The notes under the pieces were generated by a model, which ran no database searches, was not told where the DNA came from, and saw only the letters and a list, made by a program, of their open reading frames with translations. From assembly GCF_014654205.1 (NCBI RefSeq), contig NZ_BNAW01000002.1:372001-436000 (forward strand): a DNA stretch of 64,000 nt, given 5' to 3'. This document shows, one piece after another, positions 34,738 through 43,989 of this stretch. This stretch comes from Amycolatopsis bullii (GTDB taxonomy: Bacteria; Actinomycetota; Actinomycetes; Mycobacteriales; Pseudonocardiaceae). A program made the position numbers and the translations under genes. How positions within the stretch are numbered: position 1 is the stretch's first letter; each line of letters begins with the position of its first letter.

Positions 34738-34798
34738 TTGACCACCGGACCACGCCGACCTAGAGTCAGCGTACCCGAGTCATGTTAACGTTAACATG
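34738..34798 (+). promoter_or_regulatory. GH43 gene promoter with perfect 18-bp operator
   Basis: TTGACC (34738-34743), 17 bp, TAGAGT (34761-34766), then the perfect palindrome CATGTTAACGTTAACATG (34781-34798) about +8 to +25. ATGTTAACGTTAACAT is the form used by LacI-family regulators of plant-sugar genes. The repressor gene is not in the immediate neighbourhood. Confidence 0.82.
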
Positions 34799-34835
34799 CG
34801 CAGGTCCCCGACGTGCCCCGAAGGAACCGACAACG

Positions 34836-37800
34836 ATGAAGTTGTTCTCCCCACGCCGTTTCGGCGTCGTGCTGGCCGTCGCGGCCGCACTCGTCCCCCT
34901 CGGCGGCGCCGGCGCCGGCGCCGCGCCCGCCGACACCGGCACCGGACTCCGCGCCGCCGCGGACACCCTGTCCGTTCCCGACATCGACGACGTCCGCGGC
35001 AACCTCACGCTGCCGGCGAGCGGCCCGGACGGGACGAAAGTCGCCTGGACGTCCTCCGCGCCGTCGGTGATCACGCCGACCGGTGAGGTCACCCGGCCGG
35101 CGACCGGCGCCGCCCCGGCGAAGGTCGTCTTGACCGCGAAGGTGAGTCTCGGCCGCGAAAGCACCACCCGGCGGTTCACCGCCACCGTGGTCCCCAAGCC
35201 GGTGCAGCAACCCCTGGCGGGCTACAGCTTCTTCTACTTCACCGGCGAAGGCACCTCCAACGGCGAGCAGATCTACTCGGCGCTCAGCAAGGGCAACGAC
35301 CCGCTGAACTGGACCGAGCTCAACAACGGCCAGCCGGTGCTCAAGTCGAGCCTCGGCGAAATGGGCGTGCGCGACCCGTTCATCCTGCGCTCCCCCGACG
35401 GCGACAAGTTCTACCTGCTGGCCACCGACCTGCGGATCTACGCCGGCCGCGGGTGGGACGCCGCCCAGCGCACCGGGAGCCGGTCGATCATGGTCTGGGA
35501 GTCGACCGACCTGGCGCACTGGTCGCGGCAGCGCAGCGTCCAGGTGTCGCCGCCGACCGCGGGCAACACGTGGGCCCCGGAAGCCTTCTGGGACGCCAAG
35601 CGCGGCACGTACGTCGTCTACTGGGCCTCGAAGCTGTACGCGGAGAACGACCCGAACCACGTCGGCGACAGCTACAACCGGATGATGTACGCGACCACGC
35701 GCGACTTCCACACCTTCAGCGCGCCGCAGGTCTGGATCGACCCGGGCTACTCGGTGATCGACTCGACGGTCATCAAGAACCAGGACACCTACTACCGGTT
35801 CACCAAGGACGAGCGGAACAACACCTCGACGACGCCGTGCAGCAAGTTCATCACCGAGGAGAAGGCCACCGACCTGCTCGACCCGCACTACGGCTTCGTC
35901 GCCGACTGCATCGGCAAGGCCACCGCGACCAGCCCCGGCCTGTCCGCGGGCGAAGGGCCGACCGGGTTCAAGTCCAACACCGAGAACAAGTGGTACCTGT
36001 TCATCGACGAGTTCGGCGGGCGCGGCTACGTCCCCTTCGAGACCACCGACCTGAACTCGGGCAAGTGGACGATGTCGGCCGGCGCGCACCTGCCCGCGTC
36101 GCCGCGGCACGGCACCGTCCTGCCGGTCACGCAGGCCGAGATGAACCGGCTGAGCGCGCCCCCGGCGCCGGTCAAGGCCGACGCGAAGGGCCTGGTCGCG
36201 CACTGGCCGCTCGACGCGAAGTCGGGCACGGTCGCGGCCGACACCACCGGGCACGGGTACGACGGCGCCCTCGCCGGTGACGTCTCGTGGGCCGGCGGCT
36301 CGCTGGCCTTCGGGGGCAGGAACGGGCACGTCCAGCTGCCGAACAACCTGCTCACCGGGGCCGCCGCGGCGACCGTGTCGGCCGACGTCCTGGTCGATCC
36401 GAACCAGCAGACGCCGTACTTCCTGTGGGGCCTCGGCAACACCGCGAAGGACGGCACCGGCAACGGCTACCTCTTCACCACCGGCGGCACCGCGAGCGGC
36501 GGGTTCCGCGGCGCCATCGCCACCGGCAACTGGACCACCGAACAGGCCGCCGGAGCGGGCGGGCTCCCGCGCGGGGTCTGGAAGAACGTGACGCTCACCG
36601 TCGGCAACGGCGTCGAGGTGCTCTACCTGGACGGCGTCGAGGTCGCCCGCAACGCGAACGCCACCATCAAGCCGTCGGACCTCGGCGGCGGTGTCACCGC
36701 GGCGAACTACCTGGGCCGGTCCGTCTACGCGAGCGACAAGACCTTCACCGGCAAGATGAAGGACGTGCGGCTGTACAACCGGGCGCTGTCCGGGTCCGAG
36801 GTCGCGTCGCTGCCGTCGAACAGCACCGCGATCCGCTCGGTGCAGCTCGACGCGCTCAAGACGCCGGCGGTGATCGACGCCGGTGCCGGGACGGTCGTGC
36901 TGCCGGTCAAGCCGGGCACCGACCTGCGCCGGCTCGCGCCGAAGTTCGAGCTGGCGCCGGGCGCGACCGGCAAGCCGGACAACGGGAAGACCGTCAACCT
37001 CAGCTCGCCGAAGCAGTTCACCGTGACCGGCGCCGGCGGCGACCGTCGCGTGTGGACGGTGGAGGCGCACGAGGTGCGCAGCCCGGTGCTGCCCGGCTAC
37101 CACGCCGACCCGAACATCGTCGCGTTCGGCGACACCTACTACCTGTACCCGACCACCGACGGCTTCGACGGCTGGAGCGGGACGAAGTTCTCGGCGTGGT
37201 CGTCGAAGAACCTCGTCGACTGGAAGGACGAGGGCGTCATCCTCGACCTCGGCAAGGACGTCGGCTGGGCCGACAAGAACGCCTGGGCGCCGACGATCGC
37301 CGAGAAGAACGGGAAGTACTACTTCTACTTCTGCGCCGAGGCGAAGATCGGCGTCGCGGTGAGCGACTCCCCGACCGGCCCGTTCGTCGACTCCGGCAAA
37401 CCGCTGATCGCGAAGAACCCCGACGGCGGCCAGGCGATCGACCCGGCGGTCTTCATCGACCACACCGGAAAGCCGTACCTGTACTGGGGCAACGGCAACG
37501 CCTACGTCGTCCCGCTGAACGACGACATGGTGTCCTACGACCCCGCGAAGATCACCCGCCTGACCGGCCTGGACGACTTCCGCGAGGGCCTCTTCATGGT
37601 GGAGCGGAAGGGCACGTACTACCTCAGCTGGTCGGTCGACGACACGCGCAGCCCCGACTACCGCGTCGCCTACGCCACGGCACCGAGCCCCACCGGACCG
37701 TTCACCAACCGCGGCGTGATCCTGAGCAAGGACGCCCACCTCGGTGTCCTCGGCACCGGGCACAGCTCGATGCTGCAGGTCCCGGGTACCGACGACTGGT

Positions 37801-37973
37801 ACCTCGCCTACCACCGCTTCGGCATCCCGGGCGGCGACGGCACCCACCGCGAGACGACGATCGACAAGCTGACCTTCCGCCGCGACGGCACGATCGCGCC
37901 GGTCGTCCCGACGCTGGAGAGCGTCCGGCCGCAGCGGATCCCGTGGCACTGCGGGGCGGTCCGGGCGAGCTGA
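34836..37973 (+). CDS. Secreted GH43-LamG-GH43 arabinan/xylan-degrading enzyme
   Basis: 1045 residues. The signal peptide is FGVVLAVAAALVPLGGAGAG then AAPA. A short bacterial-Ig-like domain follows (TKVAWTSSAPSVITPTGEVT). GH43 module 1 (about 130-430) has GVRDPFILRS, SVIDSTVI and a Glu in GEGPTGF. A LamG/concanavalin-like domain (about 450-640) has GLVAHWPLDAKSG and VEVLYLDGVEVARN. A second Ig-like part follows, then GH43 module 2 (about 755-1030) with YHADPNIVAFGDTYYLY, AIDPAVFID and REGLFMVERKGTYY. GH43 enzymes are inverting arabinofuranosidases, xylosidases or arabinanases with two Asp and one Glu. ATG 34836 follows AAGGA; the ORF's earlier ATG lies inside the operator. Confidence 0.9.
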   Translation: MKLFSPRRFGVVLAVAAALVPLGGAGAGAAPADTGTGLRAAADTLSVPDIDDVRGNLTLPASGPDGTKVAWTSSAPSVITPTGEVTRPATGAAPAKVVLTAKVSLGRESTTRRFTATVVPKPVQQPLAGYSFFYFTGEGTSNGEQIYSALSKGNDPLNWTELNNGQPVLKSSLGEMGVRDPFILRSPDGDKFYLLATDLRIYAGRGWDAAQRTGSRSIMVWESTDLAHWSRQRSVQVSPPTAGNTWAPEAFWDAKRGTYVVYWASKLYAENDPNHVGDSYNRMMYATTRDFHTFSAPQVWIDPGYSVIDSTVIKNQDTYYRFTKDERNNTSTTPCSKFITEEKATDLLDPHYGFVADCIGKATATSPGLSAGEGPTGFKSNTENKWYLFIDEFGGRGYVPFETTDLNSGKWTMSAGAHLPASPRHGTVLPVTQAEMNRLSAPPAPVKADAKGLVAHWPLDAKSGTVAADTTGHGYDGALAGDVSWAGGSLAFGGRNGHVQLPNNLLTGAAAATVSADVLVDPNQQTPYFLWGLGNTAKDGTGNGYLFTTGGTASGGFRGAIATGNWTTEQAAGAGGLPRGVWKNVTLTVGNGVEVLYLDGVEVARNANATIKPSDLGGGVTAANYLGRSVYASDKTFTGKMKDVRLYNRALSGSEVASLPSNSTAIRSVQLDALKTPAVIDAGAGTVVLPVKPGTDLRRLAPKFELAPGATGKPDNGKTVNLSSPKQFTVTGAGGDRRVWTVEAHEVRSPVLPGYHADPNIVAFGDTYYLYPTTDGFDGWSGTKFSAWSSKNLVDWKDEGVILDLGKDVGWADKNAWAPTIAEKNGKYYFYFCAEAKIGVAVSDSPTGPFVDSGKPLIAKNPDGGQAIDPAVFIDHTGKPYLYWGNGNAYVVPLNDDMVSYDPAKITRLTGLDDFREGLFMVERKGTYYLSWSVDDTRSPDYRVAYATAPSPTGPFTNRGVILSKDAHLGVLGTGHSSMLQVPGTDDWYLAYHRFGIPGGDGTHRETTIDKLTFRRDGTIAPVVPTLESVRPQRIPWHCGAVRAS

Positions 37974-37978
37974 CCTCC

Positions 37979-38008
37979 GGGTGGGCCACTCGTCCGGGTG
38001 GCCCACCC
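37979..38008 (+). terminator. Terminator of the GH43 gene
   Basis: gggtgggccac (37979-37989) and gtggcccaccc (37998-38008) form a perfect 11-bp stem with an 8-nt loop, 5 nt after the stop codon. Confidence 0.75.
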
Positions 38009-38106
38009 GATGCGGTGAGACGGAGATCACCAGCGACGGCGTTTACCCCAGCTTGCCCGGGGTAAACATCCGCCGTTCGGGTTGCTCCAGCTTCGGGAGT
38101 CGTTTG

Positions 38107-38451
38107 ATGACCAGCGTCTTGACCGACAACCTCGGGAATTCGCGTCCGGTCCCCCGGCCGCGCCCGCGTCCGGTCACGTCCGACACGCTCGCGGAGCTCG
38201 CCCGCCTGGCGGCGCTGGCCGAGCTCGCCCGGCGCTCCTCGCCGTCCCTCATGCACCACGCGATCCTCGCCGGCACCTCCCCCGCCACGGTGGCGGCGGC
38301 CGCGAAGGTCGACGTCGCCGAAGCGCACATCCGCTGGCACGAATGGGCCGACACGGCGGTCGGCCGCGACGAGTACCTGCGCGTGCACACCGCCTTCGCC
38401 GAGGCCGTCGTCGCCCGCCACGAGGCCCTGGAGGAAGAGCTGTGCCCGTGA
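38107..38451 (+). CDS. Hypothetical small helical protein
   Basis: 114 residues. After a Pro/Arg-rich stretch (RPVPRPRPRP) the sequence is helical: DTLAELARLAALAELARRSS, HHAILAGTSPATVAAAAKVD, AHIRWHEWADTAVGRDEYLR. The segment LAGTSPATVAAAAKVDVAEA resembles a helix-turn-helix, as in small DNA-binding proteins, but no family is claimed. GGGAG precedes ATG 38107. Its stop overlaps a second small gene (GTGA). Confidence 0.6.
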   Translation: MTSVLTDNLGNSRPVPRPRPRPVTSDTLAELARLAALAELARRSSPSLMHHAILAGTSPATVAAAAKVDVAEAHIRWHEWADTAVGRDEYLRVHTAFAEAVVARHEALEEELCP

Positions 38452-38558
38452 CCACCGAAGAGACGACGCTGGCCGACCTGGCCGCGCTCGGCGACGCGGC
38501 CACCGAGCTGCTGGCGGAGATCACCGAGCAGCTGGCGGCCGTGGCCTCACGGCGCTGA
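38448..38558 (+). CDS. 36-residue coupled small ORF
   Basis: GTG 38448 overlaps the stop of the preceding gene by 4 nt. The acidic helical product has LADLAALGDAATELLAEITE followed by a short QLAAVASRR tail. This looks like a small partner peptide of the upstream protein; similarity to known families is not visible. The 3' end overlaps the convergent membrane-protein gene by 12 bp. Confidence 0.5.
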   Translation: MTTEETTLADLAALGDAATELLAEITEQLAAVASRR

Positions 38559-39419
38559 GACCGGCCAGCGCCGCCACACGGCGACGTGCAGGATCACCGC
38601 GAGGCTGAGCGCGTTCATCGTCGCGTGGGTGGTCCAGGCCCCGGCCAGCCGCTCCGGCACCGCGGCCCCGCGCGCGACCAGCGGCACGAGCGTGGACAGC
38701 GCGGCCGTCAGCAGCGCCACCAGCAGGCTCACCCCGACCGCCGGCCGGACCTCGAAGAGCATCGCCACGACGAGCACCGACGCGATGGCCGAGCCCGCGA
38801 CCGGCGGCGGCACCCAGAACGTCGCCCCCGCGCAGGCGACGACCACGCCGTGCGCCGTCGCCAGGCGGACCGCGCGGCGCCGGATGCGGGCGAACGGCCG
38901 GCCGCGCATCCCGACGAAGAAGATCATCTGCCACGCGCCCAGCACGGCGAACCACGCGGCGTAGTCCTCCCCCGACACCACGCCGGTCGCGACCAGCCCC
39001 AGGTAGAGCCCCAGCCCCACGACCCAGCACGAGGCCAGCGCCGCGACACCCGGCCAGTGCCGGCCGCGACCGCGGAGGGGCCAGCCCTCGCCGACCAGGG
39101 TCAGCTGGAGCATCAGCGTGAAGATGCCCGCGGCCAGCGGCACCGTGTCCCGGCCGAGCAGGGCCAGAACCACGCCCCCGGCCGCGACGAGGGCCGTGTC
39201 GGACACGCCCGTCCAGCCACCGCGTACCAGGGTCCCGGGCCAGTCCGCCCACCAGAACGCGATCATCGCGACGATCGGCAGCGCGAAGGTGATCGGCGGC
39301 CCGAGCACCTGCAGCGTCCGCACCGGCCCGCCAACGCCGGCCGCGAGCAGGGCGGTCACCGGCAGGACGAACACCAGGCCGAGCAGACCCCGCCCGGGCT
39401 GCTCAGAGAACGTCGTCAA
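38547..39419 (-). CDS. Polytopic membrane protein, unknown function
   Basis: 290 residues with about eight hydrophobic helices (LLGLVFVLPVTALLAAG, SDTALVAAGGVVLALLG, FAVLGAWQMIFFVGM, ASVLVVAMLFEVRPAVGVSL). No catalytic or transporter signature is seen. The TTG start overlaps the 3' end of the molybdenum hydroxylase large subunit by 17 bp; GTG 39374 is an alternative start. It is the last gene of that operon and may be accidental or a membrane partner. Confidence 0.65.
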   Translation of the reverse strand: MTTFSEQPGRGLLGLVFVLPVTALLAAGVGGPVRTLQVLGPPITFALPIVAMIAFWWADWPGTLVRGGWTGVSDTALVAAGGVVLALLGRDTVPLAAGIFTLMLQLTLVGEGWPLRGRGRHWPGVAALASCWVVGLGLYLGLVATGVVSGEDYAAWFAVLGAWQMIFFVGMRGRPFARIRRRAVRLATAHGVVVACAGATFWVPPPVAGSAIASVLVVAMLFEVRPAVGVSLLVALLTAALSTLVPLVARGAAVPERLAGAWTTHATMNALSLAVILHVAVWRRWPVSAP

Positions 39420-41568
39420 GGCGGATCGGGAGCCGGTGGTGGCGCTTGCCGGTGGCGTGGTGGACCGCGTTGGCCACCGCCGCCGCGACGCCGACCATCG
39501 CGACCTCGCCGAGCCCCTTCACCCCGACCGGGTTGAAGCGCAGGTCCGGCTCGTCCACGAACCCGACGTCGATCCGGCCGACGTCCGCGTTCACCATGAC
39601 CGGGTACTCCTCCAGCGTGGCGTTGAGGAAACCGCCGGACCGCGGATCGGCGAGGCTTTCCTCCCGCAACGCCGCGCCGATGCCCCACACCACCCCGCCG
39701 CGGACCTGGCTCGCCGCGGTCACCGGGCTGGCGACCCGGCCGCAGTCGACGACGCTGACCACCCGCGGCACGCGGATCCGGCACGTCGTGGGCTCGACCC
39801 GGACTTCGACGAAGTGGGCGACCCAGCTGAACGTGCTGAACTCCGGGTAGACCGGGCCGGCGATGGCCAGCTGTCCCGACTTCGACCGCCCGACGGCTTC
39901 GGGCGGCTGCCCGGGCGCGACCGTGGCCACCTCGACCTCGGCCGGGTGCCCGAGCCGCGCGACGGCCGCGGCCACGTCGACCGCGCCGGTGCCGGCCGCG
40001 TCGAGGTGTTTGCGCAGCTCCCGCAGTCCGGAGTGGACGGCGGGCAGCGCGGTCGCGGTGCCCCACGAACCCGCGGTGAGGTGCTGGGGCGCGTACCGGG
40101 TGTCGCCGACGCGGACTTCGACGTCCCGGACGTCGATCTCCAGGTCGTTCGCGACGAGCAGCGCGATCGCCGAGCGGATGCCCTGGCCCATCTCGTGACC
40201 GTCGACGCCCACGGTGACGCGGCCGTCGGCGGTGGCCGTCAGGTGCGCGACGGCGGGGGCGATGTGCCCCGGGTAGTTGCCCGCGGCGACGCCCCAGCCG
40301 ATGAGCGAGCCGTTGTCGGCCCGCATCGAGCCGGGCCGGGGATCGCGGGCGGCCCAGCCGAAGTCTTCGGCGCCGCGGCGCAGGCATTCGGCGAGGAAGC
40401 GGGTGGAGAAGGGCCGTCCGCTCACCGGGTCGGTCATCGTGTCGTTGGCCAGCCGCAGCGCGACCGGGTCCCGGCCGGTGGCGTAGGCGAGTTCGTCGAC
40501 CGCCGACTCGAACGCGAACATCGCCGAGCTCTCGAACGGCGCCCGCATGTAGCCCGGCGTCTGCACGTCGGTCTGCACCAGGCGCCGGCGGCCGCGGAAG
40601 GCCGGGAAGCCGTACAGCCGGGATGTGACTTCGGTGTGCATCGCCGGGAACAGGTCGTGGCGGGAGGTCTGCTGGTCGACCTCGTGCACCGCGCCGAGGA
40701 TCTTCCCGGTCTCGTCCGCGCCGAGGCGCACGCGGTGGCGGGTGGCCGGGCGGAAGCTGCCGTTGTGGAAGGTCTGGGTGCGCGTGAGCACGAGCTTGAC
40801 CGGACGGCCGAGCCGCTTCGCCACCAGGGCGAGCGGTGCCAAGTGCGGCTGCAGCGAGTTCTTCTGGCCGAAGCCGCCGCCGACGTACGGCGAGCGGACC
40901 TCGACGCACGCCGGGTCGAGGCCGAGCTGCCGGGCCAGCCCGTGGCGGACCGCGGCGGCGTTCTGGGTGCCCTCGTGGACCACCAGCGTGTCGCCGCGCC
41001 AGGCGACGACGGCGCCGTTGAGCTCCATCGGGACCGCGTGCTGGGCCGCGTGCTCGTAGCTGCGCTCGATCCGGACCGGGCTCGCGTCGATCGCCGCGTC
41101 CGCGTCGCCGATCTTGACGTCGGCGAGGAACGGCAGCGGGATCGCTTCTTCCTGCACCAGGGTGGTCGCGCCCTCGGCGTCGAGGTGGACCGCGACCGGT
41201 TCGGGTTCGTACCCGGCGGTGACCAGCTCGGCGGCCTCGGTCGCGGCGACCGGCGTCTCCGCGACGACCAGGGCGATCGGCTGGCCGCGGTAGGCGATGC
41301 GGTCGTCGAGCAGCGGCTGGAGGCTCTGGAAGGAGAACCCGCCGCCCATGATGAAGCCCGGACCGCGCAGCTCCGTCTCGTCGAACCGGGTCACCACCAG
41401 CAGCACCCCGGGCACCGCCTCCGCCGCGGCGGTGTCCACCTGCGCCACGCGGCCGCGGCCGATCCGCGCCGGGACGAGGGCCGCGTGGGCCAGGCCGTCC
41501 GGGACGCGGTCGGTGCCGTAGGCGGCCCGGCCGGTGACCTTCTCGACGGCGTCGGCACGAGGCGTCAT
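39403..41568 (-). CDS. Xanthine dehydrogenase-family molybdopterin-binding (large) subunit
   Basis: 721 residues of the molybdenum hydroxylase family. Motifs are VTGRAAYGTDRVPDGLAHAA (N-terminal), RSPYVGGGFGQKNSLQPHLA (molybdopterin loop), GYMRAPFESSAMFAFESAVD, VTVGVDGHEMGQGIRSAIAL and VGVKGLGEVAMVGVAAAVAN with the catalytic Glu in GLGE. The set of motifs and subunit sizes resembles PaoC/YagR-type aldehyde oxidoreductases. Its ATG overlaps the FAD-subunit stop (ATGA). Together with the two upstream genes it forms a complete FeS/FAD/Mo enzyme in order S-M-L. Substrate, possibly an aromatic aldehyde or N-heterocycle, is not known. Confidence 0.93.
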   Translation of the reverse strand: MTPRADAVEKVTGRAAYGTDRVPDGLAHAALVPARIGRGRVAQVDTAAAEAVPGVLLVVTRFDETELRGPGFIMGGGFSFQSLQPLLDDRIAYRGQPIALVVAETPVAATEAAELVTAGYEPEPVAVHLDAEGATTLVQEEAIPLPFLADVKIGDADAAIDASPVRIERSYEHAAQHAVPMELNGAVVAWRGDTLVVHEGTQNAAAVRHGLARQLGLDPACVEVRSPYVGGGFGQKNSLQPHLAPLALVAKRLGRPVKLVLTRTQTFHNGSFRPATRHRVRLGADETGKILGAVHEVDQQTSRHDLFPAMHTEVTSRLYGFPAFRGRRRLVQTDVQTPGYMRAPFESSAMFAFESAVDELAYATGRDPVALRLANDTMTDPVSGRPFSTRFLAECLRRGAEDFGWAARDPRPGSMRADNGSLIGWGVAAGNYPGHIAPAVAHLTATADGRVTVGVDGHEMGQGIRSAIALLVANDLEIDVRDVEVRVGDTRYAPQHLTAGSWGTATALPAVHSGLRELRKHLDAAGTGAVDVAAAVARLGHPAEVEVATVAPGQPPEAVGRSKSGQLAIAGPVYPEFSTFSWVAHFVEVRVEPTTCRIRVPRVVSVVDCGRVASPVTAASQVRGGVVWGIGAALREESLADPRSGGFLNATLEEYPVMVNADVGRIDVGFVDEPDLRFNPVGVKGLGEVAMVGVAAAVANAVHHATGKRHHRLPIRLDDVL

Positions 41569-42560
41569 CGGGTGGCTCTCTCCCCGGCCACCCGCACGGC
41601 GTCGGCGACCGTGCGGATGCCCAATTCGACTCGGAATCCGTTGTGGGTGCCGGGACGGGCGCCGGCGAAGGCGATCTCCCCGGCGCGGCGGGCGTTCCCG
41701 GCGGTGAGCGGGGCCCCGCGCAGCACGCGTTCGGCTTCCGCGGCCCGCCACGGGCGCGTCGCGACGCCGCCGAGCGCGATCCGGCAGTCGCCGACGACGC
41801 CGTCCTCGACGGTCAGCGCGACCGCGGCCGAGGCGAGGGCGAAGGCGTAGGACTCGCGGTCGCGGATCTTCAGGTACGTCGAGCCGCGGCCGGCCGGGGT
41901 CACCGGGACGCGGATGCGCAGGATCAGCTCCCCCGCGTCCAGGACGTGTTCCCGCGCCGGGTCTTCCGGCTCGACGTGCAGTTCCCCGAGGGGGATGGTG
42001 CGCTCGCCGTCCGGGCCGGCGACGTCGACGACCGCGTCGAAGGCGAGCAGCGCGATCGCCCAGTCGCCGGGATAGGTCGCGATGCAGGAGTCGCGGGTGC
42101 CGAGCAGCGCGTGGGTGCGGTCGTGGCCTTCGCGGGCGGCGCAGCCACTGCCGGGCTCGCGCTTGTTGCAGGGGAACTCCGGTCCGCCGCGGAAGTACCC
42201 GCACCGCGTGCGCTGCAACAGGTTCCCGCCCACGGTGGCCATGTTCCGCAGCTGCTGCGACGCGGCGCGCCACAGCGATTCGGCCAGCGCGGGGTAGCCG
42301 TCGCGGACGGCCGGGTGCCCGGCGACGTCGGCCATCCGGGCGCCGGCACCGAAGACGAGTTCGCGGTCCCCGGCCTCGATCGCGGCCAGCTCCGGCAGCC
42401 GGTGCACGTCCACGACGGCGGGCGGGGTCTCGATGCCGAGCTTCATCAGGTCGTAGAGCGTGGTGCCGCCGGCGAGCACCTTGGTGCCGGGCCCGGCGTC
42501 GCGCAAGGCGTCGATGGCGGAACCGACGCTGTCGGGCGCGAAGTAGGCGAAGGGACGCAT
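41565..42560 (-). CDS. Xanthine dehydrogenase-family FAD-binding subunit, PaoB/YagS-like
   Basis: 331 residues. FAD-binding motifs are KVLAGGTTLYDLMKLG and LRNMATVGGNLLQRTRCGYF. The sequence RCGYFRGGPEFPCNKREPGS, followed by GCAAREGHDR, holds four cysteines. This is the insertion that carries an extra 4Fe-4S cluster in PaoB/YagS and 4-hydroxybenzoyl-CoA-reductase-type subunits. The ATG shares one base with the stop of the 2Fe-2S subunit (TGATG). It passes electrons between the FeS clusters, FAD and the acceptor. Confidence 0.92.
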   Translation of the reverse strand: MRPFAYFAPDSVGSAIDALRDAGPGTKVLAGGTTLYDLMKLGIETPPAVVDVHRLPELAAIEAGDRELVFGAGARMADVAGHPAVRDGYPALAESLWRAASQQLRNMATVGGNLLQRTRCGYFRGGPEFPCNKREPGSGCAAREGHDRTHALLGTRDSCIATYPGDWAIALLAFDAVVDVAGPDGERTIPLGELHVEPEDPAREHVLDAGELILRIRVPVTPAGRGSTYLKIRDRESYAFALASAAVALTVEDGVVGDCRIALGGVATRPWRAAEAERVLRGAPLTAGNARRAGEIAFAGARPGTHNGFRVELGIRTVADAVRVAGERATR

Positions 42561-43036
42561 CAGGCCTCCCCCGCGGCTTGCCGGACCGCGGCCACGATGC
42601 CGGCGTAGGCCCCGCAGCGGCACAGGTTGCCGCTGAGGTACTCGCGGATCTCGTCGTCGTCGCGCGTGTGGCCTTCGGCGATGCAGGCCAGGCCGGACAT
42701 GATCTGGCCGGGCGTGCAGTACCCGCACTGGAGGGCGTCGTGGTCGACGAACGCCTGCTGCAGCGGGTGCAGCCCGCCGTCCGGGCCCGCGACCCCTTCG
42801 ATGGTGGTCACGTCCCGGCCGTCGGCCTGCACGGCGGGGGTCAGGCAGGACACCACGCGCCGCCCGGCGAGGTGCACCGTGCAGGCCCCGCAGTGGCCCT
42901 GGTCGCAGCCCTTCTTGGTGCCGGTCAGGCCGAGCCGCTCGCGCAGCACGTCGAGCAGTGACTCCCGCGGGTCGACCCGCAACCGGACGGCCTCGCCGTT
43001 GACCGTCGCTTCGACGTTGATTTCCGAAGTGGACAC
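42560..43036 (-). CDS. Xanthine dehydrogenase-family (2Fe-2S) subunit
   Basis: 158 residues with both clusters: a plant-type ferredoxin loop GTKKGCDQGHCGACTVHLAG plus a later Cys (VSCLTP), and a C-terminal alpha-helical cluster CGYCTPGQIMSGLA and GNLCRCGAYAGIV. It starts the three-gene operon at ATG 43036. Unlike PaoA it has no twin-arginine signal, so this enzyme should be cytoplasmic. Confidence 0.94.
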   Translation of the reverse strand: MSTSEINVEATVNGEAVRLRVDPRESLLDVLRERLGLTGTKKGCDQGHCGACTVHLAGRRVVSCLTPAVQADGRDVTTIEGVAGPDGGLHPLQQAFVDHDALQCGYCTPGQIMSGLACIAEGHTRDDDEIREYLSGNLCRCGAYAGIVAAVRQAAGEA

Positions 43037-43110
43037 CCGGCGACGCTAACCGGCGCGCACCCGGCAGCGCTTTCCCGTGATTGCTGCCGGGGCGGCCGTT
43101 TATTGCGCCG

Positions 43111-43989
43111 TCAGGGGCGCTGCCCCACCTGGTCGACGTAGGTCTTCACCGTCACCGCGCTGTCGGTGGTGCCCAGGAACTCGAACGTGGTGGCGTCGAA
43201 GACCATCACCATCGGCTTCGCCTTCGGGCTCGAGCCGGGGGGCACCGGGAACGAGATCCCGACCCCCGGGCGACCGGCGCCGTCGGTGACGTGGTCCACG
43301 GCTGTCAGTCCCGGCACCCGCGCCGCCGCCTCGAACAGCGCCGCGTAGGACGCCGGCTGGAGGACCTGCTCGTAGGCGAGGTTGTAGACGTCCTTGCCGA
43401 TGTAGGTGGCATTGCCGTCGCGATCGGCCTCGTACTTGTAGAGGTAGGCCAGCATCGCGTCGGCGGTCGTCGGCAGGTCCGTCCGGTAGACCGGCGAGGG
43501 GCGGCAGTCCTCGAGCGTCCCTTCCGCGCGCGGGTCGTTCGTGCCGTACATCGGTGCCTTGCCGTCGCGGCAGCCGCCCACCTTGGTGGTGCCGATCAGG
43601 CCGTCGCGGGTGCCGTCGATCGAGCGCCAGACCTCGCGGACGTGGTGGTCGGGGCTCTCCGTCTTCACGTACAGGAACTGGTCGGGCCGCGGCGGCTTGG
43701 CCGGTTCCTTCAGTGCGTTGTGCGCCGCTTCGGTCAGCACCTTGACCGGGTCGGCGTGCGCCACGCCCGCCCCGACGCCGACCTGGTCGGCGGGGGCCAG
43801 CGCGACGACGGCGGTGATCGCCGCGGCCAAGCCCATCGAGGCGCCGGCGAGCCAGAACCAGCGCCCCGGCCGGTGCCGCCGCTCCCCGCGCGCGGCGGCC
43901 AGCAGCCGTTCGCGGGCCGGGGCGAGGTGCTCCGCCGTCGCGAGGCCGACGGTCTCCGCGCGGTCGCGGATCAGGTCCAGTTCATCCAT
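43111..43989 (-). CDS. CU044_5270-family membrane protein (sigma-factor partner)
   Basis: 292 residues. A cytoplasmic N-terminus (DELDLIRDRAETVGLATAEH) precedes one TM helix (WFWLAGASMGLAAAITAVVA). The extracytoplasmic domain has QFLYVKTESPDHHVREVWRS and FDATTFEFLGTTDSAVTVKT. This architecture is the CU044_5270 family, usually found after ECF sigma genes in actinomycetes and thought to act as an anti-sigma or sensor. It overlaps the sigma gene by 8 bp. Confidence 0.85.
   Translation of the reverse strand: MDELDLIRDRAETVGLATAEHLAPARERLLAAARGERRHRPGRWFWLAGASMGLAAAITAVVALAPADQVGVGAGVAHADPVKVLTEAAHNALKEPAKPPRPDQFLYVKTESPDHHVREVWRSIDGTRDGLIGTTKVGGCRDGKAPMYGTNDPRAEGTLEDCRPSPVYRTDLPTTADAMLAYLYKYEADRDGNATYIGKDVYNLAYEQVLQPASYAALFEAAARVPGLTAVDHVTDGAGRPGVGISFPVPPGSSPKAKPMVMVFDATTFEFLGTTDSAVTVKTYVDQVGQRP

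Noticed and set aside
34491-34745. An 84-codon minus-strand ORF
   Set aside because: It contains the terminator hairpin at 34562-34597 and starts inside the GH43 promoter. Composition of the first half looks protein-like, but there is no ribosome site or recognisable family, so it is not listed as a gene.
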